Counted from the first letter of the stretch, positions 8,012 to 17,688 are shown. The stretch: 64,000 bases of DNA from an uncultured Alteromonadaceae bacterium (GCA_947503265.1 CANNDC010000013.1:43222-107221), one strand, 5' to 3'. Numbers and translations: made by a program. The notes: generated by a model from the letters alone, not told the origin.

Positions 8012-8680
8012 TTAGCGAGTAAATTGATTTACTATTTTTATCGCTGCATTTGCAGCACCAAAGCCATTATCAATGTTAACGGTCATGATCCCGGGTGCGC
8101 AGGATGACAGTGCACTTTGCAACGCGACATTACCTCCCGAAGACACGCCGTATCCTACAGATGTGGGAACCGCAATGACGGGAGATTCGATTAATCCAGA
8201 CAAAACACTGAATAGCGCCCCTTCCATACCGGCCATGGCAATCACAATCTTATACTGGCGAATATCTTCTATTTTATTCATCAGTCGCCACAAACCTGCT
8301 ACACCAAGATCAGTAAAAAGTGGTGCATCTATGCCATTGAATTTAAGGGTTCGCTGAGCTTCTTTTGCCACTTTTACATCGGAGGTACCTGCCGTAACTA
8401 TACATATTGAGAAAGCTTCGCTTCTAGGTCCATGTGGATTGCGCATAGCGGTAGAAGATTGTTCATCATAGTCTAATTCTTTATGTATATTTTCGGGTAA
8501 AGCCGACCATTGTGAACGAGTCATTCTGGTCAATAGCAAAGGAGTATTTTTGTCTAGATTAAATTGTATTATCTCGAGTAAATCTGCATCAGACTTATTA
8601 CCACAATACACGGCTTCCGAGATACCTGTTCTCGTTTCGCGCTCACTATCCCATGTAAAATTACTAATGACTTGCTCCAT
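8012..8680 (-). CDS. larB: Nickel pincer cofactor biosynthesis protein LarB
   Basis: LarB carboxylates and hydrolyses nicotinic acid adenine dinucleotide, the first step in making the nickel-pincer nucleotide of LarA enzymes. The PurE-like C-terminal domain is clear: ICIVTAGTSDVKVAKEA, FTDLGVAGLWRL, VIAMAGMEGALFSVLSGL, and VPTSVGYGVSSGG. I chose the ATG at 8680, giving 222 residues and a 17-base overlap with larE; a longer reading frame would overlap larE by more than 100 bases. The N-terminus is then shorter than usual for LarB. It is the last gene of the larA-larC-larE-larB run. Confidence 0.9.
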   Translation of the reverse strand: MEQVISNFTWDSERETRTGISEAVYCGNKSDADLLEIIQFNLDKNTPLLLTRMTRSQWSALPENIHKELDYDEQSSTAMRNPHGPRSEAFSICIVTAGTSDVKVAKEAQRTLKFNGIDAPLFTDLGVAGLWRLMNKIEDIRQYKIVIAMAGMEGALFSVLSGLIESPVIAVPTSVGYGVSSGGNVALQSALSSCAPGIMTVNIDNGFGAANAAIKIVNQFTR

Positions 8681-9461
8681 GAATAAATGCAGAACCTTTT
8701 GAATAAGGTCTGACGCCAGAAAAAATCTTGCCGTTTTCTGAACAGATAACCGCTGCATTATGTGATAGTTTGGCAAGCAGGTTATTTTCAGGTATCTCGT
8801 CTAACTCCAAATAGGCCCCCTGATGCGTGATTCTGCAACGCACATTATCTAGGTTTGGATACATATACCGAGTGCTTTCTTCGACACGATTAATCAAATA
8901 AAGGTCAGATGGGGTGATTTTGATTCCTGTCTCGACGCGACTCGATAGGCAAGGTTGAGCTGGTAGGCAGCTGAGTTTTGTCAACTCATAGTGCTTAGCC
9001 AAAGTGTAAATCATCTCTTTATCGATTCCGGCTTCAACATAAGGGTGCCTGACCATTTTTTCTTTAGCAGCTTTGAGGCCAGGGCGGAAATCGTCTAGGT
9101 CATCGAGGTTTGTACCAGAAAAAATGATACCTTTACTAACTTTGCGGATATTCTCATACAAATTAGATTTACAGAAATAACATCGGTTCACCGGATTGTC
9201 TATGTAGTTTGGGTCGTTGAATTCATTGGCGTTGATAATGAGTAAATCCCAATCATACTGGGAAGCATGTTCTTGAATTCGTACTAGTGCTTGTTGAGGA
9301 ACTGCTGGCGAGTGTGCATGTACGACTTTAACACGGGTAGTTGAGAAACGAGTGGCGATAAACGCCAACAACATACTATCCACTCCGCCACTTACCGCTA
9401 TTGAGCATGATTCAAACGAATTTAAATAATTGACGAGTTCCTTCACTTTTGTGTGTACCAT
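8664..9461 (-). CDS. larE: ATP-dependent sacrificial sulfur transferase LarE
   Basis: LarE adenylylates the pyridine dicarboxylate intermediate and donates sulfur atoms to it. The PP-loop AVSGGVDSMLLAF is at about residue 23. CYFCKSNLY and the LPAQPCLSSRVETG segment, which carries the cysteine region used for sulfur donation in this family, are present. An AGG-type RBS (GAGGAAAAATAAATG) supports the start at 9461. It lies 19 bases after larC and overlaps larB. Confidence 0.93.
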   Translation of the reverse strand: MVHTKVKELVNYLNSFESCSIAVSGGVDSMLLAFIATRFSTTRVKVVHAHSPAVPQQALVRIQEHASQYDWDLLIINANEFNDPNYIDNPVNRCYFCKSNLYENIRKVSKGIIFSGTNLDDLDDFRPGLKAAKEKMVRHPYVEAGIDKEMIYTLAKHYELTKLSCLPAQPCLSSRVETGIKITPSDLYLINRVEESTRYMYPNLDNVRCRITHQGAYLELDEIPENNLLAKLSHNAAVICSENGKIFSGVRPYSKGSAFIHGASH

Positions 9462-9480
9462 TTATTTTTCCTCGTTAGAA

Positions 9481-10743
9481 TTAACGCTTAAACTCTATGT
9501 GAGATTTCAGTTTACGCCTTTGTTCTAGTGTAGACCCTTTTTTCAAAGCATCATGCTCGACTTTAGTCGTATCTGTATTGTTTGGTCGAGTCACTTTCTT
9601 ACAGGCCAAGCCATCTAATTCTTGCAGTGTTCTGGGTAAGACAATTCTATTATCGATGCGATATCTCAACCCAATAGTGGAAGTTTGGAGAAAACAATAA
9701 TCGACCACTTGCTGAAATTGCTCAGGTTCAGCCAGAATTCTGAAAGATTCTACTTTGCGATTCTTTTTGCCAGAGGCAGTATAGGTAACCAGGTCAATTA
9801 CCCCTTGGAATTGGCGAATTAGATCACCAGAATAAGCCAACTCTTCGCCTGTCATATCATCAATATCAAACTCAATGATACAAATAGACTCATGTTTTTG
9901 TTTAATTTTACTCATTCCTTGAAAAGACATAGCCCGCAAAATATTCGGTAAGTCAGGAAATACTTTGCTACCAAGGCCATAACCGGTTCCCATTAGCTTG
10001 GCGTCTGGACGTTTTTCAACCAGCCGCCCGCTATCCAATAAGTAACGTAAAATAGCAGCACCAGTAGGAGTGATTCGTTCCCCCTCGATTCCATCATCAA
10101 AAAATTCAAACCCAGTAAGAATATCCGCTGTGGCTGGAGCTGGTATAGGAATAAGTCCGTGCTGACAACGAATTTTTCCGCCGCCTAGAGGGAGTTTTGA
10201 AAGACTCCAAGTGCTTTTTGACAATTCATCTATAATAACTGCACTTGCTATCATATCCATTAGCGAATCCCAGTCCGCTAACTCATGAAAATGTACTTCA
10301 TCTAGCGTCTTATTATGTATTTTAGCTTCCGCTTTGGCTACGATACTCAGCAGCGCGATGGCAACGCATTTCCTATTGGTAGTAAGAGGACTTTGTTCAA
10401 TTAAATGACATAAATATTTATACGTTGTGTGATGTGCTTGATGATGGTCATGTAGGTGATTGAGTTGATGGTTATTTTGATGGTCGCCTAAATCACCGTT
10501 GTGTGAGCTAGAAAGGTCTTGGTCGGTCAAATTAAGACCAAAATGAAGACCACTTATGTTGTTGTTTATCCCTTTAGTAAGTTCGGGTTTCCCCACATCT
10601 GTTGGTATTACACTGGCAATAGCTGCGAATACTTCATCGGTTAAGTTGCCATGCAAATCCAACATAGCTGCAATAAACATATCACCAGCAATACCACCCA
10701 CTAGATCAAGATGTATATGGTAATCATTTGAATCAATTGTCAT
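9481..10743 (-). CDS. larC: Nickel insertion protein LarC, single uninterrupted frame
   Basis: LarC is the CTP-dependent cyclometallase that inserts nickel into the pincer cofactor. The 420-residue protein has the N-terminal block HIHLDLVGGIAGDMFIAAML, a histidine-rich stretch at residues about 95-110 (HLHDHHQAHH) suited to nickel binding, the VHFHELADWDSLMD motif, and the C-terminal ferredoxin-like half. In Lactiplantibacillus larC is made by ribosomal frameshifting between two frames; here it is one frame. Its gene lies 29 bases after larA. Confidence 0.93.
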   Translation of the reverse strand: MTIDSNDYHIHLDLVGGIAGDMFIAAMLDLHGNLTDEVFAAIASVIPTDVGKPELTKGINNNISGLHFGLNLTDQDLSSSHNGDLGDHQNNHQLNHLHDHHQAHHTTYKYLCHLIEQSPLTTNRKCVAIALLSIVAKAEAKIHNKTLDEVHFHELADWDSLMDMIASAVIIDELSKSTWSLSKLPLGGGKIRCQHGLIPIPAPATADILTGFEFFDDGIEGERITPTGAAILRYLLDSGRLVEKRPDAKLMGTGYGLGSKVFPDLPNILRAMSFQGMSKIKQKHESICIIEFDIDDMTGEELAYSGDLIRQFQGVIDLVTYTASGKKNRKVESFRILAEPEQFQQVVDYCFLQTSTIGLRYRIDNRIVLPRTLQELDGLACKKVTRPNNTDTTKVEHDALKKGSTLEQRRKLKSHIEFKR

Positions 10744-10772
10744 TTACAACACACCTTAATTGTTTCAGCTGA

Positions 10773-12059
10773 TTATTTATCAAATGTCGTTTTGGTTGCC
10801 CATAATCCTAAAGCAGGGTTGCTGACGTAAAATACTCTTTCACCACTTGCTAAATCATTCCAGCCATTGTTTAGTTGTTCAATGGGGTACCGCTTAATCA
10901 TATCTTTATAATGACAGTATTGATAATTAACTGATTCAATTTCTTCCTTCGACATACCGTCGTCAGGGCAGTAAGTTACGCTAAAACGATTGTCTGTCGT
11001 ACCGTGAATCAAATGTGCAGCTGCAGACAAATTATTGCTTAACTCTTTATGCATATTGACTTTTTTTAGCGTTTCCTCAGTGGAGTAATAGCCGAAGTTA
11101 CGAATCAAATTGTCAATTTCCAAATCTTCTCCGAATCGATGTAAACCCGGTGCTAGAACGATCAATTCACCTTCATCTGCCATTGCCATTCTAGTTCTAT
11201 ATATGGCTTTGTTACCTAGCCAGGTTGTCTTAAATTCATGGGGTTCTAAATACACTATTGCTTTTTTAATTGGCTCATTTAGGATATTTAAATTCAAATC
11301 CTGGCTTAGTTCACAGGCAGCTTCATAAGTCTCATCTTGATTCCCACAAAAGACCCCCTGTAGAGCGAGAGCTCCGTCCTTTTTACCTAGAACAGTCAAA
11401 ATAAATTCAATTGGTAAGTGACGTAAATATTTATCAAAACCTTCGTTTAAGGCTTTGCGGACTGGTGTGTACGTGCGTCCCATAATCCGTTCCATACCAT
11501 AGACTGCTCCAAGAAAATGAGATTTATGAATAGTATCTTCGCCACCTACTCCAATTAAAATATTCTTTGTGTAGTTAGCCATGCCAATGACTTCGTGTGG
11601 CACAATTTGACCAACCGAAATAATCAAATCCCATTTTTTATCAAGTAACAACTTATTTACCGCGACTTCCATCGTACAATTTAATTTTCCTTCAGAAAGT
11701 TCCGATATTCTTTGTTCGCTTATCTTTCCTAGCACCTCAACATCCGTTCGCCAAAAATGAGGTAAAAACAACTCTTTGGGGATATCAGTGCCAAACATGC
11801 CTTCAATTTCGGCATCAGACATGGGCTCATGAGTTCCTAACGCGGGTAAAAAGTAGATTTCAGCTCTTTCCCTCAATTGCTCATATAAATACTGCGAGAT
11901 AAAGCCGGCTTTAGAATGAAAACGGGTAATATCAGGCGGTAAGATAAGAATATTTTTCGCGTTGCTGGCCTTCTGTTCAATGAAGTTATCAATAATTAAT
12001 TTTAAATCTTTGTCTGAAATTGTTTTGGTCGTATCAACATGATGGATAGGGTAGCTCAT
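10773..12059 (-). CDS. larA: LarA-family nickel-dependent racemase/epimerase, probably for a sugar acid
   Basis: LarA-family enzymes use the nickel-pincer nucleotide to racemise or epimerise alpha-hydroxy acids at C2. The 428-residue protein carries the family histidines and lysine in GTHEPM, VGQIVPHEVIGMANYTKN and HKSHFLGAVYGMERI. The start ATG overlaps the gluconokinase stop by ATGA, so the two are coupled. It is cotranscribed with a TRAP transporter and with the complete larC/larE/larB maturation set. The gluconokinase linkage argues for a sugar acid such as a hexonate over lactate. Family call is strong; substrate is inference. Confidence 0.9.
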   Translation of the reverse strand: MSYPIHHVDTTKTISDKDLKLIIDNFIEQKASNAKNILILPPDITRFHSKAGFISQYLYEQLRERAEIYFLPALGTHEPMSDAEIEGMFGTDIPKELFLPHFWRTDVEVLGKISEQRISELSEGKLNCTMEVAVNKLLLDKKWDLIISVGQIVPHEVIGMANYTKNILIGVGGEDTIHKSHFLGAVYGMERIMGRTYTPVRKALNEGFDKYLRHLPIEFILTVLGKKDGALALQGVFCGNQDETYEAACELSQDLNLNILNEPIKKAIVYLEPHEFKTTWLGNKAIYRTRMAMADEGELIVLAPGLHRFGEDLEIDNLIRNFGYYSTEETLKKVNMHKELSNNLSAAAHLIHGTTDNRFSVTYCPDDGMSKEEIESVNYQYCHYKDMIKRYPIEQLNNGWNDLASGERVFYVSNPALGLWATKTTFDK

Positions 12060-12541
12060 TGACGAATTTCCTTGATAATTGCGTCGATCATCGTTTCTAA
12101 AGGTTGTTCAATGGAAACAGTAATGGCCTTTGTGGGTGGCTCCAGAGCACTTAATTGGCTATCTAAAAGAGAACTGGGCATAAAGTGATCTGCTCGAGCA
12201 TTAATGCGTGATAACAGTACTTTTTTTTCACCGCGTAAATAAATAAACTCAACAGCGTCTTGAGTGCTAGAAGACAGTATATCTCGATACGCCTGCTTCA
12301 AGGCAGAACACGCTAAGACGGCGCCACCACTTTGTTGCCATTGACAAATATTACTCGCTAACGTGACTAACCAAGGATGACGATCATCATCGTTTAACGG
12401 TATACCTAATTTCATCTTATTCACATTTGATTCTGGATGAAAATCATCTGCATCAAAAAATGGCAGTGATAATTTCTCACTTAGCAAAGAGCCAACACTA
12501 GATTTTCCGCAGCCACTTACTCCCATTACCACATATATCAT
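12056..12541 (-). CDS. gntK: Gluconokinase
   Basis: ATP-dependent phosphorylation of D-gluconate to 6-phosphogluconate, feeding the Entner-Doudoroff or pentose phosphate route. The 161-residue length, the P-loop VMGVSGCGKSSVG at residue 5, the FFDADDFHPESNVNKM substrate segment, and PLNDDDRHPWL are all typical of the GntK family. It overlaps larA by 4 bases and follows the TRAP genes by 76 bases. Confidence 0.92.
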   Translation of the reverse strand: MIYVVMGVSGCGKSSVGSLLSEKLSLPFFDADDFHPESNVNKMKLGIPLNDDDRHPWLVTLASNICQWQQSGGAVLACSALKQAYRDILSSSTQDAVEFIYLRGEKKVLLSRINARADHFMPSSLLDSQLSALEPPTKAITVSIEQPLETMIDAIIKEIRQ

Positions 12542-12616
12542 TCAGCTCCCCACAATTTGCTAGCTTAACAAGGTTAATCGCCGCGTTTAGCGTCTATTCT
12601 AAACTCACCTCAGGAG

Positions 12617-13915
12617 TTAATATAAACCGAATAGTTGAGGCAAAAACTCGCTAAGACTTGGCACATAAGTTACTAACATTAATACCAAGAACATGGCAAT
12701 GTACAAAGGCATTAAAGGGCGAATTATTTGACCTATTGTGGTTTTGGCTACAGCACAGCTTACGAATAACACAGAGCCTACGGGCGGAGAGCATAAACCG
12801 ATCGATAAATTAAGAACAATCATTATCCCAAAATGCAATGGTGACATGCCTAACTCAACCGCTACTGGCAAAAAGATAGGGGTGAAAATCAAAACGGCAG
12901 GTGTCATATCCATAAACGCACCAACAACTAATAATGTTAGGTTAATGATGAGTAAAATGAGTAGAGGATTGTCACTCAGCAGCAATAAAAAATCAGTGAT
13001 TGCTTGGGGTATGTTTTCATATGACAATATCCAAGACATTGCCGACGAAGCTCCGATTAACAGCATAACAATGGCTGTTGTTTCCCCGGCTTTTAAGAGA
13101 ACTTCAGGCAACTGTTTAACCTTGACTTCTTTATATACAACAACCGACAACAACAGTGAATATAGTACCGCTACAGCTCCCGCTTCCGTTGGTGTAAATA
13201 TCCCGCCAATAATCCCACCAATGATAATAAAAATAAGAAACAAACTCGGAACGGCAGCTAAAACTTTCGTCAGTACAATCTTAATGGGCAAACGATCTTG
13301 AGTCGGATACCCTTTCATTTTTGCGTAACCTGCACAAACGATCATTAATGCTAATGCAACCAAAATACCCGGTAGATATCCCGCCACGAAAAGCGCAGCA
13401 ATTGAAACACCACCACTTGCTATAGCATAAATAATGAGAATATTACTTGGAGGGATCAGCATTCCAGTGGTTGCTGCCGCTCCTGTCACAGCGGCACTAA
13501 AATTTCGGTCGTAACCCTTTTTTTCCATCTCTGGGATCATAAAACTACCAATAGCACTGGTTGCTGCCACCGCAGAACCGGAAATTGAGCCGAATAGAGT
13601 ACAAGACAACACGTTTACTAGGGCTAAACCTCCTGGCAACATGCCTATCAGTGCCATGGCGCATTCTATCAACCTTCGGGCTATTCCCCCCTGCCCCATA
13701 ATTAGCCCAGATAGAACAAAAAATGGTATAGCCAATAAAGCAAAACTATTGATGCCACCAGCTAGCCTCTGTGCAATCGTAGTGGCTGCTGGCATAACGT
13801 CGATGGTGTAAAGCATGGTAACCAATGTTGCGATACCAATACTGAATGAAATTGGAATGTTTATTACTAGTAATAAGCAAAAAACAGCTAATAGAATGAT
13901 TCCTGAAAGTTCCAT
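12617..13915 (-). CDS. dctM: TRAP transporter large membrane subunit (DctM-like)
   Basis: The 432-residue permease of a tripartite ATP-independent transporter. About twelve hydrophobic segments are visible, with family marks GGINSFALLAIPFFVLSG, GSISGSAVAATSAIG, and GLCSPPVGSVLFV. It works with the DctQ and DctP neighbours to import an organic or sugar acid using an ion gradient. It begins 2 bases after dctQ. Confidence 0.93.
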   Translation of the reverse strand: MELSGIILLAVFCLLLVINIPISFSIGIATLVTMLYTIDVMPAATTIAQRLAGGINSFALLAIPFFVLSGLIMGQGGIARRLIECAMALIGMLPGGLALVNVLSCTLFGSISGSAVAATSAIGSFMIPEMEKKGYDRNFSAAVTGAAATTGMLIPPSNILIIYAIASGGVSIAALFVAGYLPGILVALALMIVCAGYAKMKGYPTQDRLPIKIVLTKVLAAVPSLFLIFIIIGGIIGGIFTPTEAGAVAVLYSLLLSVVVYKEVKVKQLPEVLLKAGETTAIVMLLIGASSAMSWILSYENIPQAITDFLLLLSDNPLLILLIINLTLLVVGAFMDMTPAVLIFTPIFLPVAVELGMSPLHFGIMIVLNLSIGLCSPPVGSVLFVSCAVAKTTIGQIIRPLMPLYIAMFLVLMLVTYVPSLSEFLPQLFGLY

Positions 13916-13917
13916 GA

Positions 13918-14412
13918 TTAAGCTCCCTTCCCTACAAGACGTATTTGAGAAACTATTTCACTTAATTTCATCAAAGAGAAAAACACAATTAAACCACCTG
14001 AAATAGGCACCGCTGAATAGATATATGCCATTTTAATTTGTAATGCCGCTGAAATTTGTACTGGCTCAAGAGTAAGTGAAACCAAAGAAATCCCTCCAGA
14101 AAGCATGACAACAATAGCAAACATCATAATCAGAATGTGCCCAAGGACACTGACCATGAGTTGAGGCACAGGATTCAGCTTATTAGTGACAATATCTAGT
14201 CCTAAGTGAGCATTCGTTTGATAACCGTATGCCCCGCCAAACAAACCAATCCAAATCAGTAAAAATCTAGCTAATTCTTCGGTTATTGAACTCGGAGATT
14301 GCAAGATGAACCGTGAAAAAACTTGGATTGTCACAACCAGTACGATTGCAGCGAGCAACGCAATTACGACATTCTTTAACAGTTTTACCACTAAATTATG
14401 AATAAACGCCAT
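13918..14412 (-). CDS. dctQ: TRAP transporter small membrane subunit (DctQ-like)
   Basis: 164 residues with four predicted membrane helices and the family signature FILQSPSSITEELARFLLIWIG-like segment in the second helix region. It is packed between dctP (adjacent, no gap) and dctM (2-base gap), the usual dctPQM order. Confidence 0.9.
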   Translation of the reverse strand: MAFIHNLVVKLLKNVVIALLAAIVLVVTIQVFSRFILQSPSSITEELARFLLIWIGLFGGAYGYQTNAHLGLDIVTNKLNPVPQLMVSVLGHILIMMFAIVVMLSGGISLVSLTLEPVQISAALQIKMAYIYSAVPISGGLIVFFSLMKLSEIVSQIRLVGKGA

Positions 14413-15402
14413 CTATTTTTCCCCCTCATCCAAGTCTCTGATTCTTTTAATATATTCCCCAATCTGTGTCCCTTCATAAGCTTCATAGACAGGCTTCAAC
14501 GAATCTACAAAGGGTTGTTTATCTGGATATATAACTTCTACACCGTGGGCCTTAACTTCTCTGAGTGATCTTTCCTCTAGTTCTTTCCACAGCTTTTTTT
14601 GCAATTGAATTGAATCTTCGACCGCCATTTGCAACCACTCTTGTTGTTGAGGAGTTAAATTATCGAATACATGCTTACTCGCAATGACAACATCTGGCAC
14701 CGACGTATGCTCATCTAAAACGTAATATTTAGAGATTTCATAGTGTCTGGATAAATAGAATGAAGGAGGATTATTTTCTGCACCATCCACAACACCTTGT
14801 TGCAATGCTGCATAAAGTTCACCGAAAGAGATTGGTGTCGCTGAGCCGCCCATGGTATTCACCATTTTGACTGCGCTAGGGCTTTGCATAACGCGTATCT
14901 TCAGACCTGGCAAATCATCTGGGGAATTCACTTTTTTCTCTGTAGTATAAAAACTTCTACTCCCTGCATCGTAATATCCCATACCGATTAAATGCGCGTT
15001 TTCGGTATAGCTCAATATCTCTTTTCCGATATCGCTTTCTAACACCTGCCAGCGATGATCGTTATCGCGAAAGAGATACGGAACGCCATATAACTTCATT
15101 TCTGGAACAAATCCCTCAATCGCTGCCGCAGATACCTTGGTCATGGCTAGGCTACCGATTTGTAGTAGCTCAATCATCTCTCGTTCACCGCCTAGCTGTG
15201 CACTGGGGTAAATCTTGATTTGCATCGAATTGTCAGAATATATAGCGAGTTGCTTAGCCATATGCTCCATTGCTTTATGTACGCTATGTTCGACATCCAA
15301 AGAATGGCCGATGCGCAAGGTCACCGTATCGTCTTTCTTAGAGCAACCGCTTAAGCCTATCAACAGGCAAGCAAGAACTAACCTAATTTTTATCATGTAC
15401 AT
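14413..15402 (-). CDS. dctP: TRAP transporter solute-binding protein (DctP-like lipoprotein)
   Basis: 329-residue periplasmic binding protein with a lipobox ending LSGC near residue 20. Typical DctP-family features include GERDMIE-like GGEREMIELLQIGSL, YYDAGSRSFYT, the arginine of LKIRVMQSP that binds a carboxylate, and the VDGAENNPPSFY segment. The conserved arginine argues for an acidic ligand. The start at 15402 has AAGGAAAC directly upstream. As the first gene of the dctPQM-gntK-lar operon it defines what the operon handles, but the ligand is not readable. Confidence 0.92.
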   Translation of the reverse strand: MYMIKIRLVLACLLIGLSGCSKKDDTVTLRIGHSLDVEHSVHKAMEHMAKQLAIYSDNSMQIKIYPSAQLGGEREMIELLQIGSLAMTKVSAAAIEGFVPEMKLYGVPYLFRDNDHRWQVLESDIGKEILSYTENAHLIGMGYYDAGSRSFYTTEKKVNSPDDLPGLKIRVMQSPSAVKMVNTMGGSATPISFGELYAALQQGVVDGAENNPPSFYLSRHYEISKYYVLDEHTSVPDVVIASKHVFDNLTPQQQEWLQMAVEDSIQLQKKLWKELEERSLREVKAHGVEVIYPDKQPFVDSLKPVYEAYEGTQIGEYIKRIRDLDEGEK

Positions 15403-15482
15403 GTTTCCTTCTTTGCGCCATCAATTGACGTCTTTCAGACTCTAGTACCTGTTTATCTGATACAGAGCTGAGTGTTTCTTTG

Positions 15483-15986
15483 TCAGGCTTGCGCAGTAAC
15501 GGGAGTCTGCCGTAACCTGATGATTGTAAATATGTTTCCAAAAATAACGATAGTTTCCAGTAATACACCGCCAATAGAGTAAATGAAGGCATTGTGTGTT
15601 AACCAACATAGAGCGCCTAGAACAAATGCAAGCCGCATGCGAATCCCTGTCATAAAGAAAAGGCTGTAGGTGCCAATGCATGAACCTATAATAGGCAATA
15701 TGCTGATAGGAGACTGATACAAATACGCCCCCCAAACTATGTTTATCAGCAAAAAAACAACGCCTATCCAAGCCCGATTAAACTTCAACGAAATAAACGT
15801 TCTCAAGGCGTTGAGCAAATTTGCTGCAGTAGCCGTTGCGGCCCCCATCAAATAAAAGTGGACGACCTGACATAAGAATAGACATAACATGTAAATCTTC
15901 AGCCTCTGATCGCTTTTTTGTAAAAAGGTAATTAAACCGAATAAAAAAGCGGCAATGCCAAATGTCTGGGCAACGATGAGCTCCAT
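15483..15986 (-). CDS. ygjV: YgjV-family inner membrane protein
   Basis: A 167-residue very hydrophobic protein with about five membrane helices, resembling the YgjV family (QTFGIAAFLFGLITFLQKSD at the start, ANLLNALRTFISLKF, and WLTHNAFIYSIGG near the end). Family members lie beside sugar-acid genes in several gammaproteobacteria, but their activity is not established. It lies 46 bases after the GH88 gene and 80 bases before dctP, so it may link the two blocks transcriptionally. Confidence 0.75.
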   Translation of the reverse strand: MELIVAQTFGIAAFLFGLITFLQKSDQRLKIYMLCLFLCQVVHFYLMGAATATAANLLNALRTFISLKFNRAWIGVVFLLINIVWGAYLYQSPISILPIIGSCIGTYSLFFMTGIRMRLAFVLGALCWLTHNAFIYSIGGVLLETIVIFGNIFTIIRLRQTPVTAQA

Positions 15987-16032
15987 TAACTAACCTAAAG
16001 GTCTATTTAAGGAAGCTCTGTGCAAGAATGCG

Positions 16033-17688
16033 CTAATCATTTTTGTGCAATTCTAGCTTGCGAATATTCGCTTCGACAAAATAGAAATCTGCATAAACTA
16101 TAGATGTATTAATTTCTGAGGCTGCAGGCATATTCCCAGTTGCTTGGGTTAGCGCAAAGCCTAAATCAAAGCTTTGATTTTTATCAGATACATCTTTATC
16201 ACTGCGATATTTCTTTGTTAACTCAAGCATGATTTTGTCTGCCAACGTCGTCATGTTTTGTTTGATTGTTTTGTCCTGAGTAAATTGCGCATATCTGTAC
16301 ATTGCTGCTGCAAATATAGCAGCCGCAGACGTATCCTTTGGAATTTGACGACCAGACAAGGTGTATTCTTCACTTCCACAGGGGGATATTTTGTCACCAT
16401 TTATAAAACTTCCACCATTGATAGGTGTTGCCGATGAAATCATCGCCAAGGCTTCTTCCGTTACCATGGTTTTTTCAATTGAAATTGGGCTGTAGCCATT
16501 ATAAGGCAGTATTGAGGGATCTATTCGAGATGGACATAGATCTAGAATTCGAGAATAAGCTGTGGTGGCCGGATCCATGTTATTCGCTATTTTCGGTGCA
16601 TTTTCTTTGTCGGCAAAGAAGTCCCACATCGGCACCACGTCATCCTCAAGTAAATAGTCAATGCTATTGAACAAACGCGCAAGATGGTGTTCGAAATCGG
16701 GTAATTCGCTGTCTTTTAGGTTAGCGTTTTGCAATTGTTCCAATACGGTAACAAATCCATAAAACGACCAAGCTTGTCCTCTAGCCCATGCTGAAATGGA
16801 GCCCATTCCCTGCCAATTTCCTGGACGCATAGTATCGTAATCAATCAAATGATATGAAATTGGACGCTGTTTATCACTATCACTTTCTTCATAAAAATAG
16901 TGATTTTCCATTGTGGTAATCGCATGATCATATGCAATGCTATGATGGTCTTTGCTATTTCCCGCTAGTAGAAATTCTAAGTTCATCATATTGTCAACAA
17001 TAACCGGATAAGACCAAGGGGCAGAGATAGGCAAGCTTGTATCTATTACCTCACCATTTTCTTTGTGTAACAATCGAAAAGTAGCGATAAAATCCCAAGA
17101 TTTTATAACCTTGTGCTCAGGCGAGTATCGAGTGGTTAGGGTGTCTCTGCCTTGATCTAAAATTTCGTTAAAATTCTTGCGATCAGATTCACTTAAACCG
17201 TGATATTCAAGGGCCTCACCATAAGAATCGTATAATATGAAACCTAAATCATGTGTTGAGTTTCTGAGTGCTTCAGAGGCCAACGGATATTGATATGCTA
17301 GCGCAGTGGCAAATAGCGTTTGTTCTTCTTCATCAGTCAAAATATCAAAGTCTTTGTCACTAGCAAGCAACTTCCAAAACAATCCGGGGTAAAACCCATT
17401 GGTCCATTGCTTAGGTTGTTCCATGAAGATATTTCCGTGCTCTCTAGCCCGAGGATAACAAACAGTTGCGTCGTCCGAGTGACAATTCTTTGCAAAATGC
17501 AAATGCTTGGAATCATTCACATTGCCTATCATTTTCAAGTACTGCTGTTTGGTAAAATCTAAATTATCTTTTGCATTTTCAGTGGTAAACACAAGTTCTG
17601 TCCCACTCAATTCTGCCTTTTCAATCTTTTCGCTTTTACACCCGCTCAAGATTGATAGAAATATCAAACAGATCACTATATTTTTCAT
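16033..17688 (-). CDS. GH88-type unsaturated glucuronyl hydrolase lipoprotein
   Basis: Hydrolyses the terminal 4,5-unsaturated uronate left by ulvan (or similar) lyases by hydrating the vinyl ether. The ATG at 17688 follows GAGAG and opens a lipoprotein signal (LIFLSILSGC); the longer frame would add 12 residues ahead of it. Family marks are WTNGFYPGLFWKL, the NSTHDLGFIL block with a conserved aspartate, the MRPGNWQGMGSISAWARGQAW segment with the second catalytic-region aspartate/tryptophans, and DPATTAYSRI. The gene follows the PL25-like lyase in the same direction, as expected for processing its products. Confidence 0.9.
   Translation of the reverse strand: MKNIVICLIFLSILSGCKSEKIEKAELSGTELVFTTENAKDNLDFTKQQYLKMIGNVNDSKHLHFAKNCHSDDATVCYPRAREHGNIFMEQPKQWTNGFYPGLFWKLLASDKDFDILTDEEEQTLFATALAYQYPLASEALRNSTHDLGFILYDSYGEALEYHGLSESDRKNFNEILDQGRDTLTTRYSPEHKVIKSWDFIATFRLLHKENGEVIDTSLPISAPWSYPVIVDNMMNLEFLLAGNSKDHHSIAYDHAITTMENHYFYEESDSDKQRPISYHLIDYDTMRPGNWQGMGSISAWARGQAWSFYGFVTVLEQLQNANLKDSELPDFEHHLARLFNSIDYLLEDDVVPMWDFFADKENAPKIANNMDPATTAYSRILDLCPSRIDPSILPYNGYSPISIEKTMVTEEALAMISSATPINGGSFINGDKISPCGSEEYTLSGRQIPKDTSAAAIFAAAMYRYAQFTQDKTIKQNMTTLADKIMLELTKKYRSDKDVSDKNQSFDLGFALTQATGNMPAASEINTSIVYADFYFVEANIRKLELHKND

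Noticed and set aside
12738..13301. 187-codon plus-strand frame opposite dctM
   Set aside because: It is an antisense shadow of a well-supported transporter gene, with no RBS and no family features.
15383..15771. Overlapping minus-strand frames around the ygjV gene
   Set aside because: They lie in other frames of ygjV or its tail and lack signals or family similarity.
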